A stretch of 64,000 nucleotides of DNA from positions 3,038,001-3,102,000 of the forward strand of contig NZ_RAPV01000001.1 in assembly GCF_003610295.1 (NCBI RefSeq), given 5' to 3'. The notes under the pieces are model-generated. The model made no database searches, was not told the DNA's origin, and saw nothing but the letters and a program-made list of their open reading frames with translations. Shown one piece after another: positions 19,363 through 32,235 of the stretch. Every line of letters begins with the position of its first letter. The first letter of the stretch is position 1. Made by a program: the position numbers and the translations under genes. The DNA comes from Paraburkholderia sp. BL23I1N1 (GTDB lineage Bacteria; Pseudomonadota; Gammaproteobacteria; Burkholderiales; Burkholderiaceae).

Positions 19363-20169
19363 TTACTTCAACACCACCTTCACATCGAAGTACTTCGCGG
19401 CGAAGCGGTCAATCGTGCCGTCGGCCTTCAGTTCCTTGAGCGCCTGGTTCAACGCGTCTTTCAACGCCTTGTCGCCTTTGCGGATGCCGAAGCCCACGCC
19501 CGCGCCAAGCAGCTTCTCGTCGGTGACGGCCGGGCCGGCGAATTCGAAGCCTGCGCCTTGCGGTTTCTTCAGGAAGCCCTTCGAAGCCGCTTCCGCGTCC
19601 TGGAACGCGGCGTCCAGGCGACCCGACGCGAGATCGGCGTAGATCTGGTCCTGCGTCTGATACGGCACGACGTCCACACCCGCCGGCGCCCAGCGCGCCT
19701 TCGCATACGTTTCCTGAATCGTGCCTTGCAGCACGCCGACATGCTTACCCTTGAGCGAGGCCGGCGTAGGCAGCAAACCGCTGCCCTTCTTCGCGATCAT
19801 CTGATTCGGGATCGTATAGATTGGATCGGTGAATTCGATGGCCTGGCGGCGCTGGTCCGTGATCGTCATGTCCGAGTTGATCGCGTTGAACTTGCGCGCT
19901 TCCAACGCCGGAATCAGGCCGTCGAACGAATTCTCGACCCACACGCACTTCGCCTTCAGCTTTGCGCAGACAGCATTGCCGATGTCGATATCGAAACCCT
20001 GCAGCTCGCCCGACGGCGACTTCGATTCGAACGGCGCATACGACGCCTCGACGCCGAAACGCACTTCCTTGATATCCGCCGCTGCTGCGGTGGCCGATGC
20101 CGTGCCTGCCGCTACCGTTGCCGTCGCGAACAGCGCGAGCGCAGCCATGTTTCGCCAATTCATCTTCAT
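19363..20169 (-). CDS. Basic amino acid ABC transporter substrate-binding protein (HisJ/ArgT/AotJ type)
   Basis: Periplasmic binding protein for lysine/arginine/ornithine or histidine, 268 residues from the ATG at 20169, preceded by GAGGAAC. It has a signal peptide (MKMNWRNMAALALFATATVA, cleavage near SATA) and the solute-binding family 3 fold. Family motifs are FGVEASYAPFES, GFDIDIGNAVCAKL, NSFDGLIPALEARKFNAI and FTDPIY. No permease gene adjoins it. The HisQ/HisM/HisP-type genes lie about 12 kb away on the same strand, on the far side of the ast operon. This suggests one transport system whose binding-protein gene has been separated from it (inference). Confidence 0.87.
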   Translation of the reverse strand: MKMNWRNMAALALFATATVAAGTASATAAAADIKEVRFGVEASYAPFESKSPSGELQGFDIDIGNAVCAKLKAKCVWVENSFDGLIPALEARKFNAINSDMTITDQRRQAIEFTDPIYTIPNQMIAKKGSGLLPTPASLKGKHVGVLQGTIQETYAKARWAPAGVDVVPYQTQDQIYADLASGRLDAAFQDAEAASKGFLKKPQGAGFEFAGPAVTDEKLLGAGVGFGIRKGDKALKDALNQALKELKADGTIDRFAAKYFDVKVVLK

Positions 20170-20426
20170 TACGGGTGTTCCTCTACGGTATTGAATAAGA
20201 CGGAGCCGAATCCGGGCCAGCATGGTTGCCGCGCCAAAAAACCGATTCAAGCTCGCGCGGCCGGTGTGGTGCAGCGCAACAGCCGCGAGGGCGCGATTGT
20301 ACAGGCGTCGAATCGCGGCCCTGCGGGCGCTCTTTTGCGCAGCCTGCCAGGCGACCCGGGTAACGCGCGCTCAAAGGTGCAACTTTGTGTCGCGCTCAGG
20401 CAAGCAGATGCGCGGTCCAATCCGCG

Positions 20427-21335
20427 TTAGAGCGCACCGTCGCCGGCCGCGAAATCGCCGCCGAGCCGCCGCGACAGATGCGTATAGACCGCCGCGACAT
20501 GCGGCAGATGACGCGACTCCGGATGCGCCAGCACCCAGACCTGCGATTCGGCTTCGTCGAGTGGCGGCGTCAATTGCACGAGATCGTTCCGGCCGCGCGC
20601 AAGGAAGGTCGGGAAGATGCCAACGCCGAAGCCGCGCGCCACCAGTTCGAACACCGCCATCACGCTATTGGTCCGGTAACGCGGCTCGACCGTCGGACAA
20701 TGACGCTTGCGCCACAGAACCGAAGGATGATCGCCGAGCGAGCTGTCCGGCGCCGCCCAGTCGCAGCGCGACAACGCATCGGCATCGCTCGCGTGGATGC
20801 CGCTCCCCTTCGCGGCAAACACCGCGATACGCAGCGGGCCCACATGTTTGCCCACCAGATGATCCGGCGCGCGGCGCGTGGCGCGCACAGCGATGTCGGC
20901 GTCGCGTTTGGTCAAGCTTGCAAGGCTGTTGGCAGCAGTCAGCTCGAACGACAAGGCAGGGTGCAGGGCCGCAAAATCATGCAGCGCGGGCAGCAAGAGA
21001 CCATAGAGCACGGTATCGGTGGTCGTCACATGAACACTGCCGGACACGCGGTCGCTGCTCGCCCGCACCGTGGAGCGTGCCGCCGCAAGTTCGCTTTCGA
21101 TGCGTTCGGCATGGCGCGCCAGTTGCGCGCCAAGCGGTGTCGCGCGATAGCCGCTGCGCGAGCGTTCGAACAGGCGCTGGCCAAGCCCGCGTTCGATCCG
21201 CTGCACGGAGCGAAAAATCGTCGACGCGTCGATGGCCAGACGCTGCGCCGCTTCCGCCAGGGTGCCGGCGCGCACCAGCGCGAGGATGGTCTGGGTATCC
21301 GCCGACGTCAGTTCGTATTGCGTTTTTGCACGCAT
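20427..21335 (-). CDS. LysR family transcriptional regulator
   Basis: A 302-residue LysR-type regulator starting at the ATG at 21335, with AGGCGGC upstream. The frame is open to 21566, but that extension overlaps the divergent transferase gene. The winged helix-turn-helix occupies about residues 8-65 (GTLAEAAQRLAIDASTIFRS), followed by the effector domain (GSVHVTTTDTVLYGLLLPAL, then DADIAVRATRRAPDHLVGKH). The divergent layout with the glutathione S-transferase gene, 126 bases between starts, suggests it controls that gene. The effector is unknown. Confidence 0.85.
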   Translation of the reverse strand: MRAKTQYELTSADTQTILALVRAGTLAEAAQRLAIDASTIFRSVQRIERGLGQRLFERSRSGYRATPLGAQLARHAERIESELAAARSTVRASSDRVSGSVHVTTTDTVLYGLLLPALHDFAALHPALSFELTAANSLASLTKRDADIAVRATRRAPDHLVGKHVGPLRIAVFAAKGSGIHASDADALSRCDWAAPDSSLGDHPSVLWRKRHCPTVEPRYRTNSVMAVFELVARGFGVGIFPTFLARGRNDLVQLTPPLDEAESQVWVLAHPESRHLPHVAAVYTHLSRRLGGDFAAGDGAL

Positions 21336-21461
21336 GGTTTGGCAAGCCGCCTGTTTATTCTGAATGCGATCCGGGCTACTTTTACCACATCGACTTGTCG
21401 GCCGACGAGCCTTGCCACCGGCACCTGCCGGGACTTCACTCTCGTTTATAGCGGTGACACC

Positions 21462-22082
21462 ATGAAACTCTATTACTCGCCGGGCGCCTGCTCGCTGGCC
21501 GTTCACATTGCATTGCGCGAAGCGGAGCTCGACTTCGAAACCGTCCAGGTCAACCTGCAAACGCACAAGCTTGCCAACGGCGACGATTACTACGCGATCT
21601 CACCGCGCGGCTATGTGCCCCTCGTCGAATTCGCCGACGGCTCACGCCACACCGAAGGCGCGGCACTGCTGCAAACCATCGCCGACCTCGCGCCGGAGCA
21701 CGCCCTGTTGCCCGCCGCCGGCTCGCCGCAACGGCTCGCGGTGCTCGAATGGCTCACCTATATCAGCACGGAGTTGCACAAGACGTTCAGCCCGTGGCTT
21801 TGGCATCAGGAGACAGCCGAATCGACGAAAGCGGAATGCCGCGCGAAACTCGCCACGCGATTCAGCGAACTCGATCGCGTGCTCACGGAACGCGAATATA
21901 TGACCGGACAGTACACGGTCGCCGATGCGTATGCGTTCACGGTGTTGAGCTGGGCGCGGATGCTGTCGATGGATCTGAGCGCGTATCCGCATCTGCGTGC
22001 CTATCTGGCGCGCGTCGCGGCACGGCCGAAGGTGCGTGAGGCGATGATGGCGGAGGGTTTGTTGAAGGCGAACGCGGCTTAA
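21462..22082 (+). CDS. gst: Glutathione S-transferase, beta class
   Basis: Cytoplasmic glutathione transferase of 206 residues. The N-terminal thioredoxin-like domain starts MKLYYSPGACSLAVHIALRE, with Cys10 in the position used by bacterial beta-class enzymes to hold glutathione, and contains the cis-proline segment GYVPLVEF. The all-helical C-terminal domain includes TGQYTVADAYAFTVLSW, the N-capping box region. The start is the first ATG of the conserved domain; the much longer open frame upstream runs antisense through the LysR gene. It is divergent from that regulator and followed by a hairpin. Confidence 0.88.
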   Translation: MKLYYSPGACSLAVHIALREAELDFETVQVNLQTHKLANGDDYYAISPRGYVPLVEFADGSRHTEGAALLQTIADLAPEHALLPAAGSPQRLAVLEWLTYISTELHKTFSPWLWHQETAESTKAECRAKLATRFSELDRVLTEREYMTGQYTVADAYAFTVLSWARMLSMDLSAYPHLRAYLARVAARPKVREAMMAEGLLKANAA

Positions 22083-22103
22083 GCTACGCGAAGCGTGCAT
22101 GGA

Positions 22104-22139
22104 ATGAAACGTTGCGCGCCGAGGTGCGCAACGTTTCAT
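22104..22139. terminator. Bidirectional terminator hairpin, gst / astE
   Basis: A 14-bp perfect stem (22104-22117 with 22126-22139) and an 8-base loop lie between the converging transferase gene and the end of the ast operon. Confidence 0.75.
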
Positions 22140-22150
22140 CCGCGGCGCGG

Positions 22151-23221
22151 TTACACGAGACTGGACAGTGTGTCCTGCGTCGTCTCGACCACCATCAAGC
22201 CGGCGCGCAAGCCCGGCTTGACCGTCGCGTTTGGAAACACAATGCGTTCTTCGTCGCGACTGACGACATAGCGATAATCGCCGTCACAGGCGAGTACGGT
22301 GCCCTTCACGAACGGGGTGAAGTTCGGCACATCCGCGGCAACCCGTAATTCGAATGCTTCGCTGCGCTTGGTGATCTGGTCGATCACGGTGAACGCACGC
22401 GGCAGCGCTGCGTTTGCGTCACCCTTTGCGCCGTTGGCAGCGTTGATACCCGCCAGAAGATGCCGCAGCGCCTCGTCCGCACCCGCAAAACGCGTCAAGT
22501 CGTTCTGGCCGAACGGACGCACTTTGCCGAGTTCCAGCGTACACGCCTCCGCGCCGCAAGCTTGCGCGGTGAAGTGCGAATACGTATTGCCCTTGGTCGT
22601 ATGAAGCAGTACCGCGCTGATGCGTGCCTCGCCGAGCCATTCGAACATCGCGTGCGAAAACGGCCTGCCTGTATGCGGCAGCAGTGCAAACCGCTCGAAA
22701 GCGGAAGCGCGGATCGCCGTATGCATGTCGATATGCCAGCGCGCGCCGCGTTCAGCCGATGCAATGTCGAAGAACTGCGTCGCCGCGCGTTCCAACGCCG
22801 CGGCGCGTGGCGCTTCGTGACTGTCCGGCACCTGCGCGTGACGTCCGCTGAAGAGGCGGTTGAGATCGTCGTCGCGATAACGGCAGGCGTCGCGCATGGC
22901 GTCGACGTTGCCGAGAATCACCAGCAGGCGGCAGGTCAATGCGGCGGCGCCGTTTGCGATATCGCGCACGAGATACGACAGCAATTCGATCGGCGCGGTT
23001 TCATCACCATGCACGCCGGCCGAGGCGAGCACGCTTCGCGTGCCCTCTTCCTGCGTGGCGGGTTCGAGCTGCAGCACGCCGTCGTCGAGCCACGACCACC
23101 GCACGCCGCTGACACACGTTCCCTTCATGGCGTGCGCTTCGGGCCGCGAGCCCGCCAGCGTGTACGCCAAAAAATCGTCGAGCATCGAACCGCTCATGCC
23201 GCGCTCAGCGCTGGAAGTCAT
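22151..23221 (-). CDS. astE: Succinylglutamate desuccinylase
   Basis: Last step of the arginine succinyltransferase pathway: N-succinylglutamate to glutamate and succinate (EC 3.5.1.96). The 356 residues show the zinc-peptidase-like ligands of the AstE/aspartoacylase family in [13 protein letters not shown] (HxxE) and HIDMHTA. The substrate-binding [12 protein letters not shown] is also present. The start at 23221 gives an N-terminus MTSSA and overlaps the end of astB by 17 bases; an internal ATG at 23185 would start at [12 protein letters not shown], the E. coli-like beginning. It is the final gene of the ast operon, before a strong hairpin. Confidence 0.92.
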   Translation of the reverse strand: MTSSAERGMSGSMLDDFLAYTLAGSRPEAHAMKGTCVSGVRWSWLDDGVLQLEPATQEEGTRSVLASAGVHGDETAPIELLSYLVRDIANGAAALTCRLLVILGNVDAMRDACRYRDDDLNRLFSGRHAQVPDSHEAPRAAALERAATQFFDIASAERGARWHIDMHTAIRASAFERFALLPHTGRPFSHAMFEWLGEARISAVLLHTTKGNTYSHFTAQACGAEACTLELGKVRPFGQNDLTRFAGADEALRHLLAGINAANGAKGDANAALPRAFTVIDQITKRSEAFELRVAADVPNFTPFVKGTVLACDGDYRYVVSRDEERIVFPNATVKPGLRAGLMVVETTQDTLSSLV

Positions 23222-24545
23222 ACAGCGAACCCAGACCGAGAATCTGCGTCAGTTCGTCGAGCGCGGTGCGCGACTCGGCGAGCAGTTGCGGATCGGTCAG
23301 ATCGGCCGGTGCGAGGCGGTCGCGATAATGCTTTTCGATCCACGTATCGAGGCGGCCGAACAACTGATCGTTGATCCACACGCCCGGCGTGACGCTTGCG
23401 CGCTCGGCATCGTTCAGCACGACGCGCAGGCGCAAACATGCCGGACCGCCGCCATTCTTCATGCTTTCGCGCAGATCGAACACGAGTACGTCGTCGATCG
23501 GTCCGGTGTGCGACGTCAGATCGTCGAGGTACGCGGCCACGCGCGGATTCTCGCGGCATTCCTGCGGCACCACCAGAACCTGCTTGCCGTCGGGGCGCGT
23601 CAGCAGCTGGCTGTTGAACAGGTATGACGTGACTGCGTCGGCCACGCTCACCTGCGCGTCCGGCACTTCGATCACGTTGAACTCGGCCTTCAGCCCGGAG
23701 AGCTTCGTGCGCAGTTCGTCGTACACCGCGTTCTGCTCGACAAACGCGAGTTGATGGCAAAACAGCGTATTGCGATTGCCGACCGCGATCACGTCGTTGT
23801 GGAACACGCCCGCGTCGATCACGTCGGGGTTCTGCTGGGCGTACACGGTGGCCGCTTCTTTCAGACCGTGACGATGGGCAACCGCACGGCTCGCTTCGAA
23901 CGTCTGACGCGCGGGAAAGCGCTTCGGCTCAGGTCCGCGGCGATATTCGCTGCGGCCGTACACGAAGAATTCGACGCCACGTGTGCCGTATTCCGAGCAG
24001 AAACGCGTGTGGTTCGCCGCGCCTTCGTCGCCGAGCGCCGGTGTGCCGGGCAGCGCTTCATGCACCGCGAACCGGTCAGCGTCGCTGAACATAGCGCGCA
24101 AGGTGCGGCGCGTCGATTCATGCTCGATCGCGCGATGCAGCTTGCTGCACAGATTGGCCGGCGTGAAATGCACGCGGCCGTCGGGCGTGTCGGCCGAGGG
24201 GCTCACCGTCGCCGCATTCGCGGTCCACATCGCCGAAGCCGAGCTCGCCGCGGCCAGCAACTCGGGCGCGTCTTTGGCCACGCGTGCGATTACCGTCGCG
24301 TCGTCGCCCGAAAAACCGAGTTCGCGCAACAGACGCATCGAAGGACGCTCCTGCGGCGGCAACACGCCTTGATGAAAGCCGAGATCGGCCAACTGCTTCA
24401 TCTTGCGCAGGCCCTGCTTGGCAGCGGCCTTCGGATTCGCAACCGACTTCTCGTTGTTCTGCGAGGCGACGTTGCCGAACGAGAGCCCTGCGTAGTTGTG
24501 GGTCGGGCCGACGAGACCGTCGAAATTGGCTTCAGTGGCTTGCAT
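23205..24545 (-). CDS. astB: N-succinylarginine dihydrolase
   Basis: Second pathway step: succinylarginine to succinylornithine, ammonia and carbon dioxide (EC 3.5.3.23). The 446 residues match the family. Recognisable blocks are [19 protein letters not shown] at the N-terminus, the [11 protein letters not shown] histidine region, and [16 protein letters not shown], which carries the nucleophilic cysteine. It is cytoplasmic. Nine bases separate it from astD, consistent with one transcript. Confidence 0.95.
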   Translation of the reverse strand: MQATEANFDGLVGPTHNYAGLSFGNVASQNNEKSVANPKAAAKQGLRKMKQLADLGFHQGVLPPQERPSMRLLRELGFSGDDATVIARVAKDAPELLAAASSASAMWTANAATVSPSADTPDGRVHFTPANLCSKLHRAIEHESTRRTLRAMFSDADRFAVHEALPGTPALGDEGAANHTRFCSEYGTRGVEFFVYGRSEYRRGPEPKRFPARQTFEASRAVAHRHGLKEAATVYAQQNPDVIDAGVFHNDVIAVGNRNTLFCHQLAFVEQNAVYDELRTKLSGLKAEFNVIEVPDAQVSVADAVTSYLFNSQLLTRPDGKQVLVVPQECRENPRVAAYLDDLTSHTGPIDDVLVFDLRESMKNGGGPACLRLRVVLNDAERASVTPGVWINDQLFGRLDTWIEKHYRDRLAPADLTDPQLLAESRTALDELTQILGLGSLYDFQR

Positions 24546-24554
24546 CGTCGATCC

Positions 24555-27054
<2,500 letters not shown>

Positions 27055-27058
<4 letters not shown>

Positions 27059-28116
27059 TGTGCGTCTCCCGAAAATTCTTCCTGATGCGGCTGGTGCAAC
27101 GGCACGCAGCGTACCGTGTCGCCCTCCGCTACGCCGAGCGCGGCACGCGCCGCATGCGACAACGACGCGCCGCCTGCTTTACCGCCGGCCAAGGTGCCGA
27201 GCACGCAGCGGAACTCGCCATCCGCACCGTTATGCGCGACCAGATACGTCGAACCGTCGGCAGCCGTACCGGCTTCGCGCACCACGCGTGTTTCATTGCG
27301 CGTCACGCAGGCGCTGCGATCGACCTGCGCGGTCAACACCGGACCCGCGTCGAAAATATCGATAAAGCGATCCGTCTCGAAGCCTTCTTCGAGGTGAATC
27401 TCGTACGCGAGCAGCGCTTTCGAATCCGGCTCGCCGAGCACGCGCTGCGCCGCTTCCGGAAGCAACGGCACATAGATCGGATAGGTCGGCATTACCTCAG
27501 CGATAAAGGTGCGGCTGCGGCCACCCGATTCAATTTCGATGTCGGCAAAATTGCGGCCGAAGAACTTGCGCCCCACCGCCTCCCAGAACGGCGACACACC
27601 TGAGTCGTCGGTGACGCCGAGCAGCAGCGAGAACACTTCCGGCGTGAAGCGCTTGCGATTCGCGGCGATATACATCATCCGCGCCCGCGACATCAATTGC
27701 GCGGCCGCATCGCCACGCAGCGACGGGTCGATGTAAAAGCCCGCCAAGCGGCTTTTGCCGGTCAGTTCATGCGACATGGTCAGCGCGTGAATCTTCCGAT
27801 TCACGTGCAACTCACGCGACGCATGAATCAGCGCGTCGTTGCGAAACGCGTAGAACGGGTCCGAATAACCGGCGGCGGCGACAATGCTCGCCGTGCCCAT
27901 CAGCTTGCCGCTCTCCGCGTCCTCGAGCACGAACAGGTAGAACTCCTCGCCCGGAAAATCGACATCCGCGCGAAATGAGTCTTCCGACAACGCGACGCGC
28001 GCTTCGAGCGCACGCCGGTCGTGCGGCAGCGAATGCAGCACCGGTTGCGCGGTGCGCGCCATGTGTTCAAGCGCGTCGAGATCGGCGAGGCGGCCGGGGC
28101 GTACGAAGAGCATCAT
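27055..28116 (-). CDS. aruF: Arginine N-succinyltransferase, alpha subunit
   Basis: Partner of the beta subunit in arginine succinylation, 353 residues from the ATG at 28116, which is preceded by ACAGGA. The longer frame to 28146 has no ribosome binding site. It begins MMLFVRPGRLADLDALEHMA and carries GFYIDPSLRGDAAAQLMSR, aligning with the equivalent block of the beta subunit. In Pseudomonas aeruginosa the alpha-beta heteromer also accepts ornithine (family knowledge). The tandem pair probably arose by duplication. Confidence 0.92.
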
Positions 28117-28168
28117 CGTTCCTGTTGAATGTGACGCATGATTCAATGCTTTAGCTCAGCGCCGTGGT

Positions 28169-29404
28169 TCACTTCGATGCCGTTTCGGCTTTCGCGCCGA
28201 CGATCTCTTCAATCGCCTTCGCGAGACGCGCGAAGCCTTCGTACATATCGTCGAGCGGCATGATCAGCGAGGGCACGAAACGCAGCACGTCCGGACCCGC
28301 CATCAGCATGATCACGCCGTGCTGACCTGCGGCGGTAACGAAATCTTTCGCGCGGCCTTTGAACGCATCGGTCAATTCAGCACCGATCAACAGACCCTTG
28401 CCACGCACTTCCGTGAACAGACCAAAGCGTTCGTTGAGCTTGGCGAGTTGACTCTTCAATGCTTCGCTGCGAGTACGCACGCCTTCGAGCAGCTTCGGAT
28501 CGCTGACCAACTCGACCACCTTCTCGGCGATTGCCGAGCCCAGCGGATTGCCGCCGTAGGTCGTGCCATGCACGCCGACCTTGAAGTGCGCGGCCAGTTC
28601 GTTGGTGGTCAGCATTGCGCCGATCGGGAAACCGTTGCCGAGCGCCTTCGCGGTGGTCAGGATGTCCGGCGTCACGCCCGTGTCCTGGTACGCGTAGAAA
28701 TAGCCGCTGCGGCCCACACCCGTTTGTACCTCGTCAAAAATCAGCAGTGCGCCGTGCTGATCGCAGGCTTCGCGCAGCGCCTTCAGGAACGCCGGATCGG
28801 CCGGGATCACACCGCCCTCGCCCTGGATCGGCTCGACGATCACCGCGCAGGTTTTCGCGCCGATCGCCTGCTTGACCGCTTCAATATCGTTGTACGGCAG
28901 ATGGGTGATGCCGGCCGGCACCGGGCCGAAGCCTTCCGAATACTTCGGCTGGCCACCGACGCTCACGGTGAAGAACGTACGGCCATGGAACGACTGCGTG
29001 AACGAGATGATTTCGACCTTGTCGGCGCCATGGCGCTCGAACGCGACGCGGCGTGCCAGCTTCAAGGCCGCTTCGTTCGCTTCCGCACCCGAGTTGGCGA
29101 AGAACGCGCGGTCGGCGAAGGTCAGGTCTTCGAGACGTTTGGCGAGACGCAGCACCGGTTCGTTGGTGTAGCCGTTACCGATGTGCCACAGCTTGCCGCC
29201 CTGCTCGTGCAGGACTTTCAACAGTTCAGGATGGGCATGACCGAGCGCGGTGACGGCGATACCGCCGGCGAAGTCGATATAGTCGCGGCCTTGCGTATCC
29301 CAGACGCGTGAGCCGAGACCGCGATCGGGTACGAAGGCGGCGGGCGAAAACACCGGCACCATCACTTCGTCGAAGGTCTGGCGAGTCACAGTCAGGTCGT
29401 TCAT
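28169..29404 (-). CDS. astC: Succinylornithine / acetylornithine aminotransferase
   Basis: Third pathway step: PLP-dependent transamination of succinylornithine with 2-oxoglutarate (EC 2.6.1.81). It is a 411-residue class III aminotransferase. The cofactor lysine lies in [19 protein letters not shown], with [17 protein letters not shown] and [14 protein letters not shown] upstream. The same enzyme type (ArgD/AruC) can serve arginine biosynthesis. GAGG lies seven bases before the start. It is the promoter-proximal gene of the six-gene ast operon, preceded by a possible ArgR site. Confidence 0.93.
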   Translation of the reverse strand: MNDLTVTRQTFDEVMVPVFSPAAFVPDRGLGSRVWDTQGRDYIDFAGGIAVTALGHAHPELLKVLHEQGGKLWHIGNGYTNEPVLRLAKRLEDLTFADRAFFANSGAEANEAALKLARRVAFERHGADKVEIISFTQSFHGRTFFTVSVGGQPKYSEGFGPVPAGITHLPYNDIEAVKQAIGAKTCAVIVEPIQGEGGVIPADPAFLKALREACDQHGALLIFDEVQTGVGRSGYFYAYQDTGVTPDILTTAKALGNGFPIGAMLTTNELAAHFKVGVHGTTYGGNPLGSAIAEKVVELVSDPKLLEGVRTRSEALKSQLAKLNERFGLFTEVRGKGLLIGAELTDAFKGRAKDFVTAAGQHGVIMLMAGPDVLRFVPSLIMPLDDMYEGFARLAKAIEEIVGAKAETASK

Positions 29405-29440
29405 GGCAAATCCTCGTTACAGGTGAGAGGTAATACACGT

Positions 29441-29483
29441 AGTGTAGGAAACCGCAGGCGATACGTCTTGCGCATACGCGACG
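29441..29483 (-). promoter_or_regulatory. Possible ArgR-activated promoter of the ast operon
   Basis: On the minus strand a good -10 (TACACT, 29446-29441) has a poor -35 at 17-base spacing. Overlapping and upstream of that position are two direct half-sites 20 bases apart, CGTCGC-N8-AA and TATCGC (29483-29458). These resemble the TGTCGC-N8-AA half-site described for Pseudomonas aeruginosa ArgR. A third TGTCGC lies at 29509-29514 on the plus strand. Activator-dependent transcription is inferred. Confidence 0.35.
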
Positions 29484-29556
29484 CTTTCTATGAGCTTCCG
29501 GGCGGGTTTGTCGCAAGTGGGGCGCGCATGCCGCGTTTTGCGCCCGTTCATGGTGC

Positions 29557-30606
29557 TCAATCCGCCTGATCGGGCCGTTCGATCAGCGCGGCCGGCCGCG
29601 GCTCACTGGCCGCGGCGCCGCTTGCGCCGGTCTGCTTGTCGATCCAGTTACGACGATCCTCGCGCGGCGTGACACCAAAGCGTTCGCGGTAAGCATTCGA
29701 AAAGTGCGCCGCCGACGAAAATCCGCAAGCAAGGCTGATCTGCACCACCGATTTGCTGGTGCGCTGCAATTGCGTGCGCGCTTTCGAAAGCCGCAGGCCG
29801 AGATAGTATTTGGACGGCATCGAGCCGAGATACTGGCGAAACAGCCGCTCCAGTTGACGCCGCGATACGCCAACGAGACCCGCGATTTCATCGGTGGTCA
29901 GCGGGTCTTCGATATTCGCTTCCATCAGCATCAGCGCGTCGTTCAGACGCGGATGCCGCTCGCCCGGCGCGGTCACGAACGGAATACGCTGCCGCTCTTC
30001 GCCCGCGCGCAACACGCCGACGCCGAGCGTATCGGCGATCCGGTCCGCCAACTCCGGCCCGTGATCGCGGCCGATCATGGCGAGCATGAAGTCGACGGTT
30101 GCCTGCCCGCCCGCGCAGGTGGCGCGATCACGGTCGATTTCGAAGATCTGCTGGGTGACGATCGAGCGCTCGAACTGTTCGGAGAACTGCTGATAGGTTT
30201 CCCAGTTGACGCTCACGCGATAGCCGGACAGTTGCCCCGCCATGGCGAGCCACCAGACGCCGTGATGAATGCCGGTGACGAGCGGTGTGCGTTGCCCAAC
30301 GCGCGAAAGACTCGCGAGAAACAGACGATAGTCGGCGAATTGCTGGAACCGTTCGCTGACGATGATCAGCCAGTCGCACGAGATCGCATCGCCGAAGGCG
30401 GCATCGGCCGGCCATTGCGCGCCGCCCGACAAGGGCACCGCGCGGCCGTCCCATGAACAGACCTGCACGCGGTACAACGCCCGGCCGTCGATTTCGTTGG
30501 CGAGATTGAGCGCATCGACAATCGGCCCGACGCCCGACATGGACACCGGCGGCAAGGCGACGATTGCGACCTGCGTGGTGCGAGCCGGGTTGGACGTACG
30601 AGCCAT
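29557..30606 (-). CDS. argR: AraC-family regulator with DJ-1/PfpI-like domain (ArgR type)
   Basis: A 349-residue regulator. The N-terminal about 190 residues resemble a class I glutamine amidotransferase/DJ-1-like sensor domain (TQVAIVALPPVSMSGVGPIV at the start). The C-terminal AraC/XylS helix-turn-helix pair covers about residues 225-325 (TDEIAGLVGVSRRQLERLFR, then SLACGFSSAAHFSNAYRERFG). This matches ArgR of Pseudomonas aeruginosa, the arginine-responsive activator of aru and aot genes. Its position between the transporter genes and the ast operon supports that role. The start codon has no strong ribosome binding site. Confidence 0.85.
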   Translation of the reverse strand: MARTSNPARTTQVAIVALPPVSMSGVGPIVDALNLANEIDGRALYRVQVCSWDGRAVPLSGGAQWPADAAFGDAISCDWLIIVSERFQQFADYRLFLASLSRVGQRTPLVTGIHHGVWWLAMAGQLSGYRVSVNWETYQQFSEQFERSIVTQQIFEIDRDRATCAGGQATVDFMLAMIGRDHGPELADRIADTLGVGVLRAGEERQRIPFVTAPGERHPRLNDALMLMEANIEDPLTTDEIAGLVGVSRRQLERLFRQYLGSMPSKYYLGLRLSKARTQLQRTSKSVVQISLACGFSSAAHFSNAYRERFGVTPREDRRNWIDKQTGASGAAASEPRPAALIERPDQAD

Positions 30607-30634
30607 CGCTTATCAGTAAGACGCGAGCCGCGCG

Positions 30635-31426
30635 TTACTTCAGACTACCGGACAGGAACTGCTTGAGCCGTTCGCTGCGGGGCGTGGTCAGCACCTCGGC
30701 GGGCAGGCCCTCTTCTTCGGTGCGGCCCTGGTGCAGGAACATCACGTGGTTCGACACGTTGCGCGCGAAACCCATTTCGTGCGTGACTACGATCATCGTG
30801 CGGCCTTCTTCGGCGAGCTTCTGCATCACCTTGAGCACTTCGCCAACCAGCTCCGGATCGAGCGCGGAAGTCGGCTCGTCGAACAGCATCACGTCGGGGT
30901 TCATGGCCAGCGCACGCGCGATGGCCACGCGCTGCTGCTGACCGCCCGACAGATGCGACGGATATTGTTTCTCGAGGCGCGGCGCGAGCCCCACCTTCTC
31001 GAGATATTCACGCGCGCGTTCTTCGGCTTCGCGACGCGACATGCCGAGCACATGAATCGGTGCTTCGACGATGTTCTCGATCACGTTCATGTGCGCCCAC
31101 AAGTTGAAGTGCTGGAACACCATCGCGAGTTTCGTGCGAATGCGTTGCAGCTGCTTGTGGTCGGCCACTTCCAGATTGCCGGCGCGATCGGGTTTGGTCT
31201 TGACCGTTTCGCCGTCGACGACGATCTGCCCCGCGTTCGGCCGCTCCAGAAAATTGATGCAGCGCAGGAAGGTGCTCTTGCCCGACCCGCTCGCGCCGAT
31301 GATGCTGATCACGTCGCCCTTGTTCGCGTTCAGCGAGACGCCCTTGAGCACTTCATTGTCGCCGTAGCGCTTGTGGATGTCCTGAACGGCGAGCTTGCAA
31401 GCTTCGGTTTGAGTCGTGTGGAGCAA
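30635..31426 (-). CDS. hisP: Basic amino acid ABC transporter ATP-binding protein (HisP/AotP type)
   Basis: ATPase subunit of a polar amino acid importer, 263 residues. Walker A is GASGSGKST, the signature LSGGQQQR and Walker [14 protein letters not shown]. The start is a TTG at 31426 with AGGGAGAG upstream. It lies 28 bases before argR and 91 bases after the permease gene, so co-transcription of permeases, ATPase and regulator is likely, as in the Pseudomonas aot operon. Substrate assignment to arginine/ornithine/histidine rests on context. Confidence 0.9.
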   Translation of the reverse strand: MLHTTQTEACKLAVQDIHKRYGDNEVLKGVSLNANKGDVISIIGASGSGKSTFLRCINFLERPNAGQIVVDGETVKTKPDRAGNLEVADHKQLQRIRTKLAMVFQHFNLWAHMNVIENIVEAPIHVLGMSRREAEERAREYLEKVGLAPRLEKQYPSHLSGGQQQRVAIARALAMNPDVMLFDEPTSALDPELVGEVLKVMQKLAEEGRTMIVVTHEMGFARNVSNHVMFLHQGRTEEEGLPAEVLTTPRSERLKQFLSGSLK

Positions 31427-31517
31427 GATGCTCTCCCTGTGAAAATACGGATCAATCTAGGTGACGGCGCAGACCGGCCGCGCCGCTGCAACGAAACATG
31501 CCTGCTCAGTGGCCCGC

Positions 31518-32231
31518 TTAGTGCGTGCGCACCGCAAGGTAACCCAGCCAATGACGCTCGGCGCGGCGGAACAGGGCCACCAGCGCGAACGACACCACGA
31601 GGTAAATCAGCGCGGCGAGGCCGAATGCGTCGAACGACTGATACGTGGCGGAATTCGCATCGCGCGCCACCTTCAGGATGTCCGGCACCGTAGCCGTGAA
31701 CGCGACCGTGGTGGCGTGCAGCATCAGGATCACTTCGTTACTGTACAACGGGAGCGCCCGGCGCAGCGCGGACGGTATCACAATGCGGCGGTACATCGTG
31801 AACCAGCTCATGCCGTAGGCACGGGCCGCTTCCACTTCGCCGTGTGAAGTCGAACGGATCGCGCCGGCGAAAATCTCGGTTGTGTACGCGCAGGTGTTCA
31901 GTGCGAAGGCGAGAATCGCGCAGTGAAAACCGCTGCGGAAAAACGCGTCGAGCAACTGATGCGAGCGCACGAATTCGAGGCTGTACATGCCGGTATAGAT
32001 CAGCAGCAGTTGCACGTACAGCGGCGTGCCGCGAAACACGTAGGTGTAGAGACGCACCGGCGTCGACAGCCAGCGCTTCTTCGATACCCGCGCCACCGCA
32101 AGCGGAATCGCCATGAAAAAGCCGATCCCGATCGACGCCACCAGCAGCCACAGCGTGACGGCCAGACCCGACATACGCTGACCGTCCCAGTACAGGAATG
32201 CGCGCCAGAATTGATTGAGGATGTCGATCAT
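31518..32231 (-). CDS. hisM: Basic amino acid ABC transporter permease (HisM/AotM type)
   Basis: Inner-membrane permease of 237 residues with about five hydrophobic segments and the EAA loop region EVEAARAYGMSWFTMYRRIV, which contacts the ATPase. LYVFRGTPLYVQLLLIYTG is typical of the HisM/ArtM group. Four bases separate it from the other permease gene. Its membrane partner and the ATPase are encoded next to it; the binding protein is not. Confidence 0.9.
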   Translation of the reverse strand: MIDILNQFWRAFLYWDGQRMSGLAVTLWLLVASIGIGFFMAIPLAVARVSKKRWLSTPVRLYTYVFRGTPLYVQLLLIYTGMYSLEFVRSHQLLDAFFRSGFHCAILAFALNTCAYTTEIFAGAIRSTSHGEVEAARAYGMSWFTMYRRIVIPSALRRALPLYSNEVILMLHATTVAFTATVPDILKVARDANSATYQSFDAFGLAALIYLVVSFALVALFRRAERHWLGYLAVRTH

Positions 32232-32235
32232 GGTC

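Noticed and set aside
20385..21461. Upstream in-frame extension of the glutathione S-transferase
   Set aside because: It would run antisense through the whole LysR gene. The transferase domain starts exactly at the ATG at 21462.
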